From Chengkuizengella axinellae (GTDB lineage: Bacteria > Bacillota > Bacilli > Paenibacillales > KCTC-33759), in assembly GCF_030730905.1 (NCBI RefSeq), contig NZ_JAVAMP010000002.1:496001-560000 (forward strand): a stretch of DNA of 64,000 nt, written 5' to 3'. Positions 1 to 8,588 of the stretch are shown here, piece after piece. The translations under genes and the position numbers were made by a program. The stretch's first letter is position 1. Each line of letters opens with the position of its first letter. The notes beneath the pieces were generated by a model, which saw only the letters and a program-made list of their open reading frames with translations, was not told the DNA's origin and did not search any database.

Positions 1-758
1 TGAACAGCTAATGTTTGATATTCTCCTGCGATAACCATTGGGTTTCCGAAGTCTTCAATCGCTTTGATGAAAACCAGAAGCAGCGAGCTAAGAATACCTG
101 GAACAGCTAATGGAAGAGTGATGGTTCTAAACACCTTCCAACGAGAAGCTCCTAAATTTAATGCTGCATCCTCTACAGAGCTGTCAATGGCTTCAAGAAC
201 CCCTTTTAAGTTTAAATAAGCAATAGGGAAAAAACCTAATGTTTGTATAAATACTAAACTTCTTAAACCATAGACATTGCTGTCATCAAAACCAAATAAT
301 CCATTTGAGATAATCCCATTTCGACCAAATAATAAAATGACAGACAATGCGATGACAAATGGTGGAGAGATAATCGGCAGCAGTGCAACAAGATTAAAGA
401 ACTTTTTCCCTTTCATTTCGGTACGTGTTACCGCGTATGCAAAAATAAACCCGATGATCGTCCCAAAAATGGCTGATAAAATACCAAGCTGGATACTATT
501 CCATAATGTTTTTAGAAAAAAACTGCTAGTAAACGTTTCTACGATTAATGATAAATCTAAAAGTCCCTCATCATTTACTACTGTGATTTTAAATACTTGA
601 TAGATTGGATAAATTGAAAATACAAATAAAGAAACAAAGATAATGATGATTATAGCAAGCAAGTAAGGCTCTTTTATGAGCATTTTCATACGTTTGAGCT
701 GTCTACTTCCATTGGTTTCTATTTTGTTTGTTGATGGCGTTGTATTTGTATTTGCCAA
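1..758 (-). CDS. ABC transporter permease, ferric/AfuB-type (partial, 3' end outside window)
   Basis: This is the membrane channel subunit of a binding-protein-dependent importer. The reading frame is open from a TTG at 758 to the window edge, so about 252 residues are visible. An AAAGGAG ribosome binding site lies 9 nt upstream of the TTG and no in-frame ATG fits better. After a basic N-terminus there is a membrane segment (LLAIIIIIFVSLFVFSIYPIY), further hydrophobic helices, and an EAA loop near residue 215 (NLGASRWKVFRTITLPLA), where the ATPase docks. Family members are usually 530-560 residues with two permease units, so roughly half is missing. It lies downstream of the solute-binding gene on the same strand and is probably co-transcribed with it. 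The substrate is unknown. Confidence 0.85.
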   Translation of the reverse strand, partial: MANTNTTPSTNKIETNGSRQLKRMKMLIKEPYLLAIIIIIFVSLFVFSIYPIYQVFKITVVNDEGLLDLSLIVETFTSSFFLKTLWNSIQLGILSAIFGTIIGFIFAYAVTRTEMKGKKFFNLVALLPIISPPFVIALSVILLFGRNGIISNGLFGFDDSNVYGLRSLVFIQTLGFFPIAYLNLKGVLEAIDSSVEDAALNLGASRWKVFRTITLPLAVPGILSSLLLVFIKAIEDFGNPMVIAGEYQTLAV

Positions 759-907
759 GCGCCTCTACTCCTTTATACGAAAAATAATATTTTGGTTAAG
801 GATCCAACGGTTGATAAATGAACTGATATTTGATATTGGGTAAATGGAGCTGATGGGTAATTCATATGGAGGCAGCAAAGTGGCTGCCTCCATGAAAAAA
901 TAATGAA

Positions 908-1936
908 TTATTCTACTACAGATTCTTTACCAACTACATAAGACTCAAATTTATCTAATAAATCATCTCTGTTTTCTCCAGCCCATACTGCATCATAATC
1001 TATTACACTTAGGTCAGATAGTTTAACTGCACCTTCTGGTACTTTTGCCTCAGGGTTAACTGGTAATCTGAAAGATCCAGAGTCAGCATACAAATCTTGT
1101 GCTTGTTTGCTTATAGCCCAATCAATAAACTTCTTCGCATTTTCAGCTTGATCGCTAGGACCACCTTTAATTAAGGCTACAGCACCTACCTCATAACCTG
1201 TGCCATCAGTTGGGAAAGAAAGCGTAATTGGATAACCCTCATGTTTAGGTTTTAAGATATCATGTGCAAAGGAGATCCCAACGCCTGTTTCACCAAAGCC
1301 AGCTTGTTTAGCTGGTGCAGAACCTGATTTTGTATATTGTCTAATGTTTTCATCAAGCTGTAAGAAGTAATCCAGTGCTTCTTGCTCTCCTTTAAGCTGT
1401 ACAAGTGTTGCAAAAATAGAGTAAGCAGTACCAGATGAAGCTGGATGAGCCATTGTTACATTACCTGCATATTCAGGTTTTAAAAGATCAGCCCAACTTT
1501 GTGGAGGTTCTAACCCTTCTTTTTCAAGCCATTCGCTATTACTAGCGAAGCCTAAAGCTCCTACATAAATCGGTGTCCATACCTTCTTAACATCCCTGAA
1601 TTGCTCTGGAATATTGGATACTCCCTCAGGCTGATAAGCTTCTAATAAACCATCATTTGCTGCAGCCACAAAAGTATCTGATGGTCCCCCAAACCAAACA
1701 CTAGCTTGTGGATTTGATGATTCAGCTTTAATGCGTGCTAATGTTTCACCGGCAGATAAACGGACATGTTTTACCTCTATGCCTGTTTCTTCTTTAAAAG
1801 CTTCAAGATAAACGATAACTTCCTGCTCTGGAAATGCAGTATAAACGGATACTGTGTTAGACCCTGATCCGCAACCCGCTGCAACAATACTTAACATCAA
1901 CAATACAGAGAACAATACTAAAATCATTTTTTTCAT
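908..1936 (-). CDS. ABC transporter solute-binding lipoprotein (COG1840/AfuA-like)
   Basis: This extracytoplasmic substrate-binding lipoprotein (342 aa) delivers ligand to the permease encoded just downstream. The N-terminus is a type II signal peptide ending in a lipobox, VAAGC, with the lipidated Cys near residue 22, followed by a Gly/Ser linker. The mature part starts VSVYTAFPEQEV, typical of the ferric/AfuA family of class II periplasmic-binding folds. The adjacent tyrosine pair that binds iron in FbpA-type members is not visible in the C-terminal half. The SGSAPAKQ loop and the neighbouring LacI regulator instead fit an organic ligand such as a sugar phosphate, but this is inference. A GGAGGGG-type ribosome binding site precedes the ATG at 1936. 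Confidence 0.85.
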   Translation of the reverse strand: MKKMILVLFSVLLMLSIVAAGCGSGSNTVSVYTAFPEQEVIVYLEAFKEETGIEVKHVRLSAGETLARIKAESSNPQASVWFGGPSDTFVAAANDGLLEAYQPEGVSNIPEQFRDVKKVWTPIYVGALGFASNSEWLEKEGLEPPQSWADLLKPEYAGNVTMAHPASSGTAYSIFATLVQLKGEQEALDYFLQLDENIRQYTKSGSAPAKQAGFGETGVGISFAHDILKPKHEGYPITLSFPTDGTGYEVGAVALIKGGPSDQAENAKKFIDWAISKQAQDLYADSGSFRLPVNPEAKVPEGAVKLSDLSVIDYDAVWAGENRDDLLDKFESYVVGKESVVE

Positions 1937-2121
1937 AAAATAGACCCCTCCATAAATTTAAGAATAAATACAACGAACAAGTGAATGCAGAATGACTTGT
2001 TATCCCCTCCCTTAATGAAATATCATTGAACACTTAAAGAGCTGATGATATAGAAGTTATATCTTGGAACAGTAGAGAGTAAGCGTTTAACCATATGATG
2101 TAAAGAAATAATGAATGATAA

Positions 2122-3135
2122 TCAAACAACATGTGTACAAGTATTCCTCTGAACTAAAGTAGAATCCAATATGATATATTCTGGTATTTCATTTGTCACG
2201 GATGGATTCATCATTTTCAGTATGGTCTCTGCAGCATAACGTCCCATTTGATTTCGTGGTTGAGACATAGTTGATAATTGAATCCAATATAAACTTGATA
2301 TTTCCAAATCATCAAATCCCATGATTGAAATTTCTTCTGGAACTCGAATATGATGATGTGCAAGTGATTCCAATGCTCCAATAGCCAACAAATCATTATA
2401 AGCAAACAAGGCGGTCATTTGAGGTAATTTAGGGATGAATTGATCCATTGTTTCTCGACCTGATTGTATTGTTCTGCCTCCTGTAAGTTTGATAAAGTCT
2501 TTTATGTATGGAATATCGTATTTTTGTAATGTATCCTTGTACCCTTGGAAACGGTCTATAGCAATTTGGGATTCAAGAGGCATTCCAAGATAGCCAATTT
2601 TTCTATGTCCTAGAGAAATTATATGTTCAACAGCTTCACATGCCCCTTTATAGTGATTTACATCAACATAAGGCAATTTTAATTTTTTGGGTGGTTTTCT
2701 TCTTAAAAAGACAACAGGTATACTTAGATTTGCTAACAATTCAATTAGTTCTTCATCCAGATGATCAGGTGTAACAATCAATCCATCCATTTTTCTTTCG
2801 ATTGCACTATCAATAAAATGTTTTTCTTTGTCTTTATCACGTAAAGTGTTGCCTATAATGACTTGATAACCTTGTTCTGACAATAGCTCTTGAGCACCTA
2901 CAGCAATAGTAGAGAAGAAAGGGTCTGTAATATCTGGAATCATTAAACCAACTGTAAAAGTACGCTGATGTATTAAACTTCTAGCAATACTATTAGGACG
3001 ATAGTTAAGTTTTTTGACTGTTTCTAAAACTTTTAATTTTGTTTCTTTTTTTATATCAGAATGATTATTTAGCGCACGTGAAACGGTAGATACAGAAATA
3101 CCTAGTTGTTTTGCAATATCTTTTATGGTGACCAA
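2122..3135 (-). CDS. LacI-family transcriptional regulator
   Basis: A DNA-binding repressor of 337 aa, the normal LacI length. Residues 2-25 (VTIKDIAKQLGISVSTVSRALN) form the helix-turn-helix and the hinge follows near residue 50. A periplasmic-binding-like effector domain fills the rest (GLMIPDITDPFFSTIAVG, then IMGFDDLEISS near the end). I place the start at the TTG at 3135 because AGGAGGTGA lies just upstream. The ATG at 3210 would add 25 non-family residues and place an operator inside the gene. It is probably autoregulated through the two TCGGTAACGTTACCGA palindromes upstream and may control the adjacent importer, which implies a sugar-like effector. The effector itself is unknown. Confidence 0.9.
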   Translation of the reverse strand: MVTIKDIAKQLGISVSTVSRALNNHSDIKKETKLKVLETVKKLNYRPNSIARSLIHQRTFTVGLMIPDITDPFFSTIAVGAQELLSEQGYQVIIGNTLRDKDKEKHFIDSAIERKMDGLIVTPDHLDEELIELLANLSIPVVFLRRKPPKKLKLPYVDVNHYKGACEAVEHIISLGHRKIGYLGMPLESQIAIDRFQGYKDTLQKYDIPYIKDFIKLTGGRTIQSGRETMDQFIPKLPQMTALFAYNDLLAIGALESLAHHHIRVPEEISIMGFDDLEISSLYWIQLSTMSQPRNQMGRYAAETILKMMNPSVTNEIPEYIILDSTLVQRNTCTHVV

Positions 3136-3184
3136 TACTGACTCACCTCCTAAATGTAAGTGCTTATATGGTGTGAAGAAGATC

Positions 3185-3200
3185 TCGGTAACGTTACCGA
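3185..3200. promoter_or_regulatory. LacI-type operator, proximal copy
   Basis: A perfect 16-bp palindrome, TCGGTAACGTTACCGA, 50 bp upstream of the LacI-family start. The central CG and the symmetry are typical of LacI/GalR operators. An identical copy lies 108 bp away (centre to centre), so looping or cooperative autoregulation is likely. No binding data are available here. Confidence 0.75.
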
Positions 3201-3217
3201 AAATGAGCAAATAATTT

Positions 3218-3232
3218 TGTTAACGCTTACAA
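3218..3232 (-). promoter_or_regulatory. cre site (CcpA)
   Basis: On the minus strand this reads TTGTAAGCGTTAACA, matching the published cre consensus WTGNAARCGNWWWCA at all 15 positions. It lies between the two palindromic operators upstream of the LacI-family gene, so carbon catabolite repression of this regulator is plausible. Confidence 0.65.
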
Positions 3233-3292
3233 GTATGAGTAAAAAATAAATTTATATCTTTTAAAAATTAGAAAATACTTATGGAAACGTTC

Positions 3293-3308
3293 TCGGTAAC
3301 GTTACCGA
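3293..3308. promoter_or_regulatory. LacI-type operator, distal copy
   Basis: The second perfect copy of TCGGTAACGTTACCGA. It lies between the LacI-family gene and the divergent gene at 3566, so it could also influence that gene, although it is about 260 bp from its start. Confidence 0.7.
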
Positions 3309-3565
3309 AAGTCGATATGGTAATGTTAACCTACAGATAATGATCAGTCAACACTTTTTTGTAACATTTTGGACACAAAATGTAAACTTCACTTCCTTCA
3401 CTTCTAATTGCACTCACTCATATTTTTAGAGTTATATTGATAGTTCTTTTGTTGGTATAAGCAGATTTTTTTTTGTAATAAATATATGGGTAATGTATGA
3501 TTAAATTTTGATTGTATAAATTAAGCTGTTTAATAAAAACTGTATTCTAAGTCGGAGGTGGTTCT

Positions 3566-4303
3566 ATGGCGAAACTTAAAAGATGTCACTATTATTTTAT
3601 ATTTATTCTTTTTATTTTCATGAGTGTTTTTTTAGCACCCAACACCTTATTTAATGAGGAACCAAACATCTCAAAAACACCTCTATCAGAAAATGATGAA
3701 ATGGAATTCAATCCTCCTTTTAATGCCAATGATATCAAGCAAGCAGTAGAGCTGAAAAATGATATTTTGGAACAATTTAAGGATGAGAAGTATGCTGTGA
3801 CTTTTGCTAATAATGAGTATGAAGTTATTATATCTGAGGAATATATCAATAAGTGGATTGAAAGGTTAGTAATAAATAGGGTAATGTCAGACAATACAGA
3901 TTATATAAACCCGATAGAAATCCTCCAAAGCGCCACTACTAATGCACTTAGATATGAATCAATTTTAATCATTGCTGAACTCAACAATGTGGATATGGAA
4001 AAAGGCTTATTTAACTATCTTGAAAGTTACAAAGAAGAGATGTTAAGTATTGAAGATACTAGGAAGATAACGGGTATCCTTATAGAAGGATTAGGTTTAG
4101 AAGATAAAAATGAATTGTTTTTTGAATATGACGTGGATCACTATACAAAAAATTATATATGGCTGCAATTAAGACCAAAATATGAAAAAGAGAATCCTAA
4201 AAAAAATGATGAAACGGTTGTTGATTATAATGATCATATATTAAATCTATACAATGAGGATATCAATAAAATGTTGGAATCACTAAAACTAGTAGAAGAA
4301 TAA
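3566..4303 (+). CDS. Hypothetical protein with N-terminal membrane anchor
   Basis: A 245-aa protein I do not recognise. A basic start (MAKLKRC) is followed by one hydrophobic segment at residues 10-26 (YFIFILFIFMSVFLAP), so it is either secreted after cleavage or anchored with the C-terminal part outside. The remainder is acidic and predicted helical, rich in Glu, Lys and Asn, without Cys pairs or obvious catalytic motifs. It loosely resembles the helical N-terminal region of SurA/PrsA-type chaperones, but that is only an impression. The start is supported by GGAGGTGG 4-11 nt before the ATG. It has no operon partner and diverges from the LacI-family gene. Confidence 0.7.
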   Translation: MAKLKRCHYYFIFILFIFMSVFLAPNTLFNEEPNISKTPLSENDEMEFNPPFNANDIKQAVELKNDILEQFKDEKYAVTFANNEYEVIISEEYINKWIERLVINRVMSDNTDYINPIEILQSATTNALRYESILIIAELNNVDMEKGLFNYLESYKEEMLSIEDTRKITGILIEGLGLEDKNELFFEYDVDHYTKNYIWLQLRPKYEKENPKKNDETVVDYNDHILNLYNEDINKMLESLKLVEE

Positions 4304-4410
4304 TGTGATTCTATTACAAAATTGGCTGCAATTTATGATGAAACTCTCGTATATAATCATACACATTTCTCGAAACTGTTTTTGTAGGACAGACTCCAAT
4401 AGGGACGGTG

Positions 4411-4605
4411 TTATTTTTTTTTGACATAACTGTCTTCCAATGAGGTTAACCAATGGATAACTTTCATTGAAATACCTTTGATATCTCTCCATAAATAAAC
4501 TACCCCAATACAGACAGCCAGTATGACTAGATAAATATTATTTTGAAAACAGTATAACAATGTAGCTATTAACAGGAAAATCACACCTGCTCCTCTATGA
4601 TTCAT
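4411..4605 (-). CDS. Small two-helix membrane protein
   Basis: A 64-aa product with two likely membrane segments: GVIFLLIATLLYCF near residues 7-20 and IYLVILAVCIGVVYLW near 24-39, followed by a basic C-terminus (YVKKK). AAAGGATGG lies upstream of the ATG at 4605, which supports translation. No domain is recognisable. It sits alone on the minus strand between two plus-strand genes. Confidence is limited by its size. Confidence 0.5.
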   Translation of the reverse strand: MNHRGAGVIFLLIATLLYCFQNNIYLVILAVCIGVVYLWRDIKGISMKVIHWLTSLEDSYVKKK

Positions 4606-4780
4606 TTTAAACCATCCTTTTTCAATTCATTTATTACTTCTAATTCAATTGTAACAAACATAGGAAAAGTATAACATTTTTTCTCTATTATACTTTAGTG
4701 ATTAAAATGGAATATTATACAAAATAAAGTTAAATAATATGTTAAAATTACAATAAACACTGAAACATTGGGGGTATTAA

Positions 4781-5491
4781 ATGTTGGATCGTATTTATAT
4801 GTTGCATGGGTTTATGGGAACTGGTGATTTGCACTTTAAAAAACAAGTAGAATTTTTCAAAGATCATATGGAAATTGTAAATCTTGACTTGCCTGGCCAT
4901 GGTCTATCAGAAATAGAAGCTAGCAGTCATTATTTTGAGAATACACTTGAATGGTTAATAGAGCAATTGAAATTAACAGGTGCAGGTTATATTATCGGAT
5001 TGTCCTTAGGTGCTTCTCTAGCAATTCATGCAGCTTTAAAAGAACCGAACTTGGTAAAAGGGATTATTTTAACTGGCTATACGCCATTTATACCTGAAGA
5101 TTTGAAAGATATCATGGAGTATCAGTACAAATACTTTATGAATATTGAAGAAAATGATAGGAAGACTGCAATTTACTTAGAAGGTGTCCACGGTGAAAAG
5201 TATAAAGATACTTTAAAAAAGGTGCTTTATGTCATGACGTATGAATATCCCACAGTTGCCGAAGAGAGTATATCTTCATTTAAATTGCCTACTCTAGTTT
5301 TAAATGGTAGCAATGATCTACATGAAATAAATGCAGCACTTTTCATGAAGAGTAAGAATCCAGAAATTAAGATAGGTTTAATACCTGGTGCAGGACACAC
5401 TGCAAATATTGAAAAACCCCATATTTTTAACCATATTGTAAAAGATTTTATAAATGATTTAAAAGAAAACAAATCTAACGAAGACTCATAA
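4781..5491 (+). CDS. Alpha/beta-fold hydrolase (MenH-like)
   Basis: A 236-aa cytosolic serine hydrolase. The oxyanion-loop motif LHGFMG is at residues 8-13, the nucleophile elbow is GLSLGAS (Ser near residue 74), the acid is probably in NGSNDLHE, and the catalytic His is in GAGHTANIEKP near residue 205. Size and motif order resemble 2-succinyl-6-hydroxy-2,4-cyclohexadiene-1-carboxylate synthase (MenH), but no other men gene is nearby and many esterases share this plan, so the substrate is unassigned. A GGGGGT ribosome binding site precedes the ATG. Confidence 0.8.
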   Translation: MLDRIYMLHGFMGTGDLHFKKQVEFFKDHMEIVNLDLPGHGLSEIEASSHYFENTLEWLIEQLKLTGAGYIIGLSLGASLAIHAALKEPNLVKGIILTGYTPFIPEDLKDIMEYQYKYFMNIEENDRKTAIYLEGVHGEKYKDTLKKVLYVMTYEYPTVAEESISSFKLPTLVLNGSNDLHEINAALFMKSKNPEIKIGLIPGAGHTANIEKPHIFNHIVKDFINDLKENKSNEDS

Positions 5492-5551
5492 GCATAAAAC
5501 AATGGTATCACTTGAATATTTCTCTCAATCTGCTATTACTTATTTGTTTCG

Positions 5552-5785
5552 GTAAATAACCCATATGGGAGAGTAGATACGATTTTTCTTACTGATGGGA
5601 GTCCTGAAGAAGTTTTAACTTTAGAAGTGTTTGTCAAAGAACCAGAGAAAACACAGGTATTGCTTGACTCAATGGTGCAAATTGCTGTTACAAATAACGA
5701 TGAGAGTGGTGTTTCATTTACTGCTTTTGAAGTGATATATAGGATATTGCGTAATGGCGGTGAACTTTCGAGGATAACGGCGTGA
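5552..5785 (+). pseudogene. Gene remnant lacking a start codon
   Basis: Reading from 5552 gives a protein-like frame of about 77 residues (VNNPYGRVDTIFLTDG, then LTLEVFVKEPEK, then QIAVTNNDESGVSFTAFEV) ending at TGA 5783-5785. The composition looks like a beta-rich surface protein, but the frame has no start codon or ribosome binding site and meets a stop about 10 codons upstream. I read it as the 3' remnant of a lost gene. The opposite strand carries an ORF here that looks like its shadow. Confidence 0.4.
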
Positions 5786-6199
5786 TAAACAAGATAGCTA
5801 CTCATTATTGATATATACTCTGTTCCTGCTAAAAAAGGGTTCTCCTCTCCTCTATGTCGTGATCCAAACGATTAAAGTACAGATCGGAGCACAGTGATAG
5901 GAGAATCAGACAAATAGCCAATGAAGGAATCCTTATTAGGGTTTCAGTAAATATGATCAATCCTATATTTCTTATATCAGGGAACAAGAAATGGAACAAG
6001 CTGAATTGGACAAAGACGAGAAGGGAAATAACAGTTTGTGTGAGGTTTTCATTGGTTCAAGAAGTTAAAACTTATGATCGTTTATAAAAAAAATTCTATC
6101 AAAAATTTGTGTGCTGTTTTCCTTGGATGGATAGTATGTTCATATTTTCATAATATAAGAAAATTGATATGATAGAAAAAAAGAGTGTGAGGTGCTAAT
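5786..6199. other. Intergenic stretch with no recognisable gene
   Basis: About 410 bp between the remnant and the next gene. I see no ORF with a ribosome binding site, no RNA gene and no clear terminator. It may be more degraded sequence from the same lost gene. Confidence 0.4.
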
Positions 6200-6604
6200 T
6201 TGGTTAATTTTATTTTAGTCTTGATCATATTTTTACCTGGCTTAGCAGGTAGTCTCTGGTTGGAATTGTTACGTTCTGAACCTAATCAAAAACAAACTAT
6301 ATTTAATAAGTTAAGTATCAGCTCGTTCATATGTATAGTTGTAGTTCTGATTTTTGTTATAATTTTCGATATTATGGTATTTCTAATCGAAGTATTGTTT
6401 AGAGTGCATTATATTAAATATATTACTAGTCTCATTGATTTAATATATTATATGAACAATTTTTTATTTGTTGTAAACTATATTATTTTAGGTACCATCA
6501 TTAGTTTCTTGGTTGCTTTATTATGGCAGCTATTACATAAATATAAGATGAAAGTCATCAATAAAATTAGAAAAAACTGGTTAAGTTTAGATGAATTGAA
6601 ATAA
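6200..6604 (+). CDS. Hypothetical integral membrane protein
   Basis: A 134-aa protein with about three membrane segments: residues 3-22 (FILVLIIFLPGLAGSLWLEL), about 42-65 (SFICIVVVLIFVIIFDIMVF) and about 87-112 (NNFLFVVNYIILGTIISF). The C-terminus is basic (HKYKMKVINKIRKNW). The TTG start at 6200 follows GAGGTG by about 6 nt. No family is recognised and neither neighbour suggests a role. Confidence 0.6.
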   Translation: MVNFILVLIIFLPGLAGSLWLELLRSEPNQKQTIFNKLSISSFICIVVVLIFVIIFDIMVFLIEVLFRVHYIKYITSLIDLIYYMNNFLFVVNYIILGTIISFLVALLWQLLHKYKMKVINKIRKNWLSLDELK

Positions 6605-6631
6605 AATCTTAACTATACATAGATAAACAGT

Positions 6632-6652
6632 GGGGCTGTGAAGGCCCTTTTT
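6632..6652 (+). terminator. Weak Rho-independent terminator
   Basis: A short GGGC/GCCC stem with a 7-nt loop, followed by TTTTT, just after the membrane-protein gene at 6604. Confidence 0.45.
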
Positions 6653-6863
6653 CTATTTTGGCAATACGAGTCACCTCACGTCCATGTGGTTGATTATAAT
6701 CAGTTACGTCCTGTGCCGAAATAGAGGAAAATGAGGGTCTTATTTTATGAATTTTGTGAGTTTCTAAGCTTTTCTTTCATGATTAGTTCTAACTTTTGCT
6801 GTTGGTAAAGCTTTTTCAAGTTGATTTAAAATATATATTTTTCGGTATAATTATCAAAAATAA

Positions 6864-6892
6864 TTGAAAATTCAAAACAAATTCGATATACT
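6864..6892 (+). promoter_or_regulatory. Sigma-A promoter of the uronate cluster
   Basis: TTGAAA (6864-6869) and TATACT (6887-6892) are separated by exactly 17 bp. The predicted start of transcription near 6899 lies just before the operator palindrome and about 57 nt before the GntR-family gene. Confidence 0.65.
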
Positions 6893-6901
6893 AACTACAA
6901 T

Positions 6902-6915
6902 ACTACCATGGTAGT
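6902..6915. promoter_or_regulatory. Candidate GntR-family operator
   Basis: A perfect 14-bp palindrome, ACTACCATGGTAGT, covering about +3 to +16 of the predicted transcript. A GntR/FCD repressor bound here would block transcription, which fits autoregulation by the next gene. Confidence 0.6.
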
Positions 6916-6955
6916 TATACTAGTGTGTTAATGTCAAACTGGAGGTGAATCATGA

Positions 6956-7636
6956 TTGAATCAGAAAACACAAAATCGGCAAAGTGGATCAACTAGGGAA
7001 TACATATATCAAACGTTAAAAAATCAAATTATGAATCTAGAGTTAAAACCAGGAACAAAAATCTCAGAAAAAGAGATATCCGAAACTTTAAAAGTCAGTC
7101 GTACTCCAGTAAGAGAATCCTTTCTAAGATTAGCTCAAGAAGAATTGTTAGAGATTTATCCTCAAAGCGGTACAGTTGTTTCGTACATTCATCTTGATTT
7201 TGTAGAGGAAGGGAGATTTGTTCGAGAGAAACTGGAAAGAGCGATTGTGAAACTAGCATGTGAGCAATTCCCTGAGGATTTGCTGTTTCAATTAGAAACC
7301 AACGTATCAACACAACATCTATGCTCCGAAAAGGGCAATTATAAGAACCTATTTGAATTAGATGAAGAATTCCACAATATCCTATTTATTGGCTGCAATA
7401 AAGTAAGGACTTGGAAAATTATTGAACAATTAAAGTCACATTTTAATCGAATTCGTATGTTAAGGCTAGTATCCAATGATAATTGGGATATTATGATCTC
7501 TCAGCATAAACAAATTTTAGAATTTATTAAACAAAAGGATGGAGATCGAGCTGAAAAGTTGATGAAAGAACACTTGAATCTAGTGAATTTTGATTTACAT
7601 ACATTAAAACAACAATACCCAGAGTATTTTAAGTGA
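6956..7636 (+). CDS. GntR-family regulator, FCD subfamily
   Basis: A 226-aa repressor that probably senses a sugar acid. The winged helix-turn-helix spans about residues 12-75 (REYIYQTLKNQIMNLELKPG, then SRTPVRESFLRLAQEEL). The all-helical FCD ligand domain follows, with metal/ligand His residues in DEEFHNILF, ISQHKQI and KEHLNL. It starts at TTG 6956, 7 nt after GGAGGTGA; the ATG at 6952 is out of frame and soon hits a stop. It heads the cluster of SDR, dehydratase and uronate enzymes and is the obvious local regulator. FCD regulators of hexuronate genes (UxuR, ExuR) give the precedent. Confidence 0.88.
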   Translation: MNQKTQNRQSGSTREYIYQTLKNQIMNLELKPGTKISEKEISETLKVSRTPVRESFLRLAQEELLEIYPQSGTVVSYIHLDFVEEGRFVREKLERAIVKLACEQFPEDLLFQLETNVSTQHLCSEKGNYKNLFELDEEFHNILFIGCNKVRTWKIIEQLKSHFNRIRMLRLVSNDNWDIMISQHKQILEFIKQKDGDRAEKLMKEHLNLVNFDLHTLKQQYPEYFK

Positions 7637-7705
7637 CGACAGATGAAATTCCAATGATGAGTTGAAGGCTATATTTTAAATGATTGATGAAGGAGGTTAA
7701 CTTCA

Positions 7706-8470
7706 TTGAGATTAAAAGATAAAGTTGCTGTAGTTACTGGAAGCGGCAGGGGAATTGGAGCAGCGATTGCAAGAGGATTTGCACAAGAAGGAGCACATAT
7801 TGTTTTAATCAGTAGGACAGCTTCACAACTTGAAAAACAAGCGGAGTTTATTAAACAATACGGTGTGCAGCATCTCTCTATAGAAGCAGACATATCTAAA
7901 GAGAAAGATGTAATCTCGATTAGGAAAAAAGTAATGGAACAATTAGGACGTATAGATATATTAGTGAATGCGGCAGGGATTACTATGGTGTCAAAGTCAG
8001 AAGAATTATCTTTAGAAAATTGGACGAAGTGTTTAGATATCAATCTAACAGGAACCTTTTTAATGTGTAAAGAACTTGGTGGACAAATGATTGAAGCGGC
8101 TAATGGTGGAAAAATCATTAATATTACATCAATTGTATCTCATGCTGGGATTCCAGAACGTGCGGCATATTCCTCTAGCAAAGGTGGAGTAAAACAATTA
8201 TCCCAAACCTTAGCAGTAGAGTGGGCTAAACATAACATCCAAGTGAATACCATTAGCCCAGGTTTTATCGTTACAGAAATCGTAAGAGATTTGATTAGCA
8301 AAGGAATTCACAAGCCAGAAAAAATGGTGGCAAGAATCCCAGCGGGTCGAATGGGTGAAGTAGAAGATTTAGCAGGACCTGCAATCTTTTTAGCTTCCAG
8401 TGAATCTAATTATGTAAGCGGAACCACTTTGATAGTAGATGGTGGATGGATGGCTAACGGTTATGTATGA
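7706..8470 (+). CDS. SDR-family oxidoreductase
   Basis: A 254-aa NAD(P)-dependent short-chain dehydrogenase of the classical type. The cofactor loop TGSGRGIG is at residues 11-18, NAAG at 88-91, catalytic Asn113, Ser142, Tyr155 and Lys159, and a C-terminal VDGGW. It starts at TTG 7706, 9 nt after AGGAGG; this is the only start that keeps the N-terminal beta-strand. It lies directly after the GntR-family gene and before the enolase-superfamily gene, so it probably oxidises or reduces a sugar-acid intermediate. It could be a KduD-like or gluconate 5-dehydrogenase-like enzyme; the sequence alone does not decide. Confidence 0.88.
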   Translation: MRLKDKVAVVTGSGRGIGAAIARGFAQEGAHIVLISRTASQLEKQAEFIKQYGVQHLSIEADISKEKDVISIRKKVMEQLGRIDILVNAAGITMVSKSEELSLENWTKCLDINLTGTFLMCKELGGQMIEAANGGKIINITSIVSHAGIPERAAYSSSKGGVKQLSQTLAVEWAKHNIQVNTISPGFIVTEIVRDLISKGIHKPEKMVARIPAGRMGEVEDLAGPAIFLASSESNYVSGTTLIVDGGWMANGYV

Positions 8471-8588
8471 ATGTAATGAAAACTGAACTTATTCACGTAT
8501 TGTGGTTTTACCTCATCACACGTATTAAAGAGACTGCGGTAGAAGATTTGTTTAATTTTAATATTTATTTAAGTTTAGGAGAGTGAAA

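Noticed and set aside
277-600. 107-codon plus-strand ORF
   Set aside because: It is a shadow of the permease gene on the minus strand; the composition is not protein-like and it has no ribosome binding site.
2077-2092. GAGTAAGCGTTTAACC near the end of the LacI-family gene as a cre or operator
   Set aside because: It fits the cre consensus at too few positions and differs from the local TCGGTAAC operators. It may still matter for the importer promoter, but I cannot support it.
4289-4492. 67-codon minus-strand ORF
   Set aside because: It overlaps the better-supported small membrane protein (4411-4605) in another frame and lacks a ribosome binding site.
5536-5805. 89-codon minus-strand ORF opposite the remnant
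   Set aside because: It mirrors the protein-like plus-strand frame and shows no start signal.
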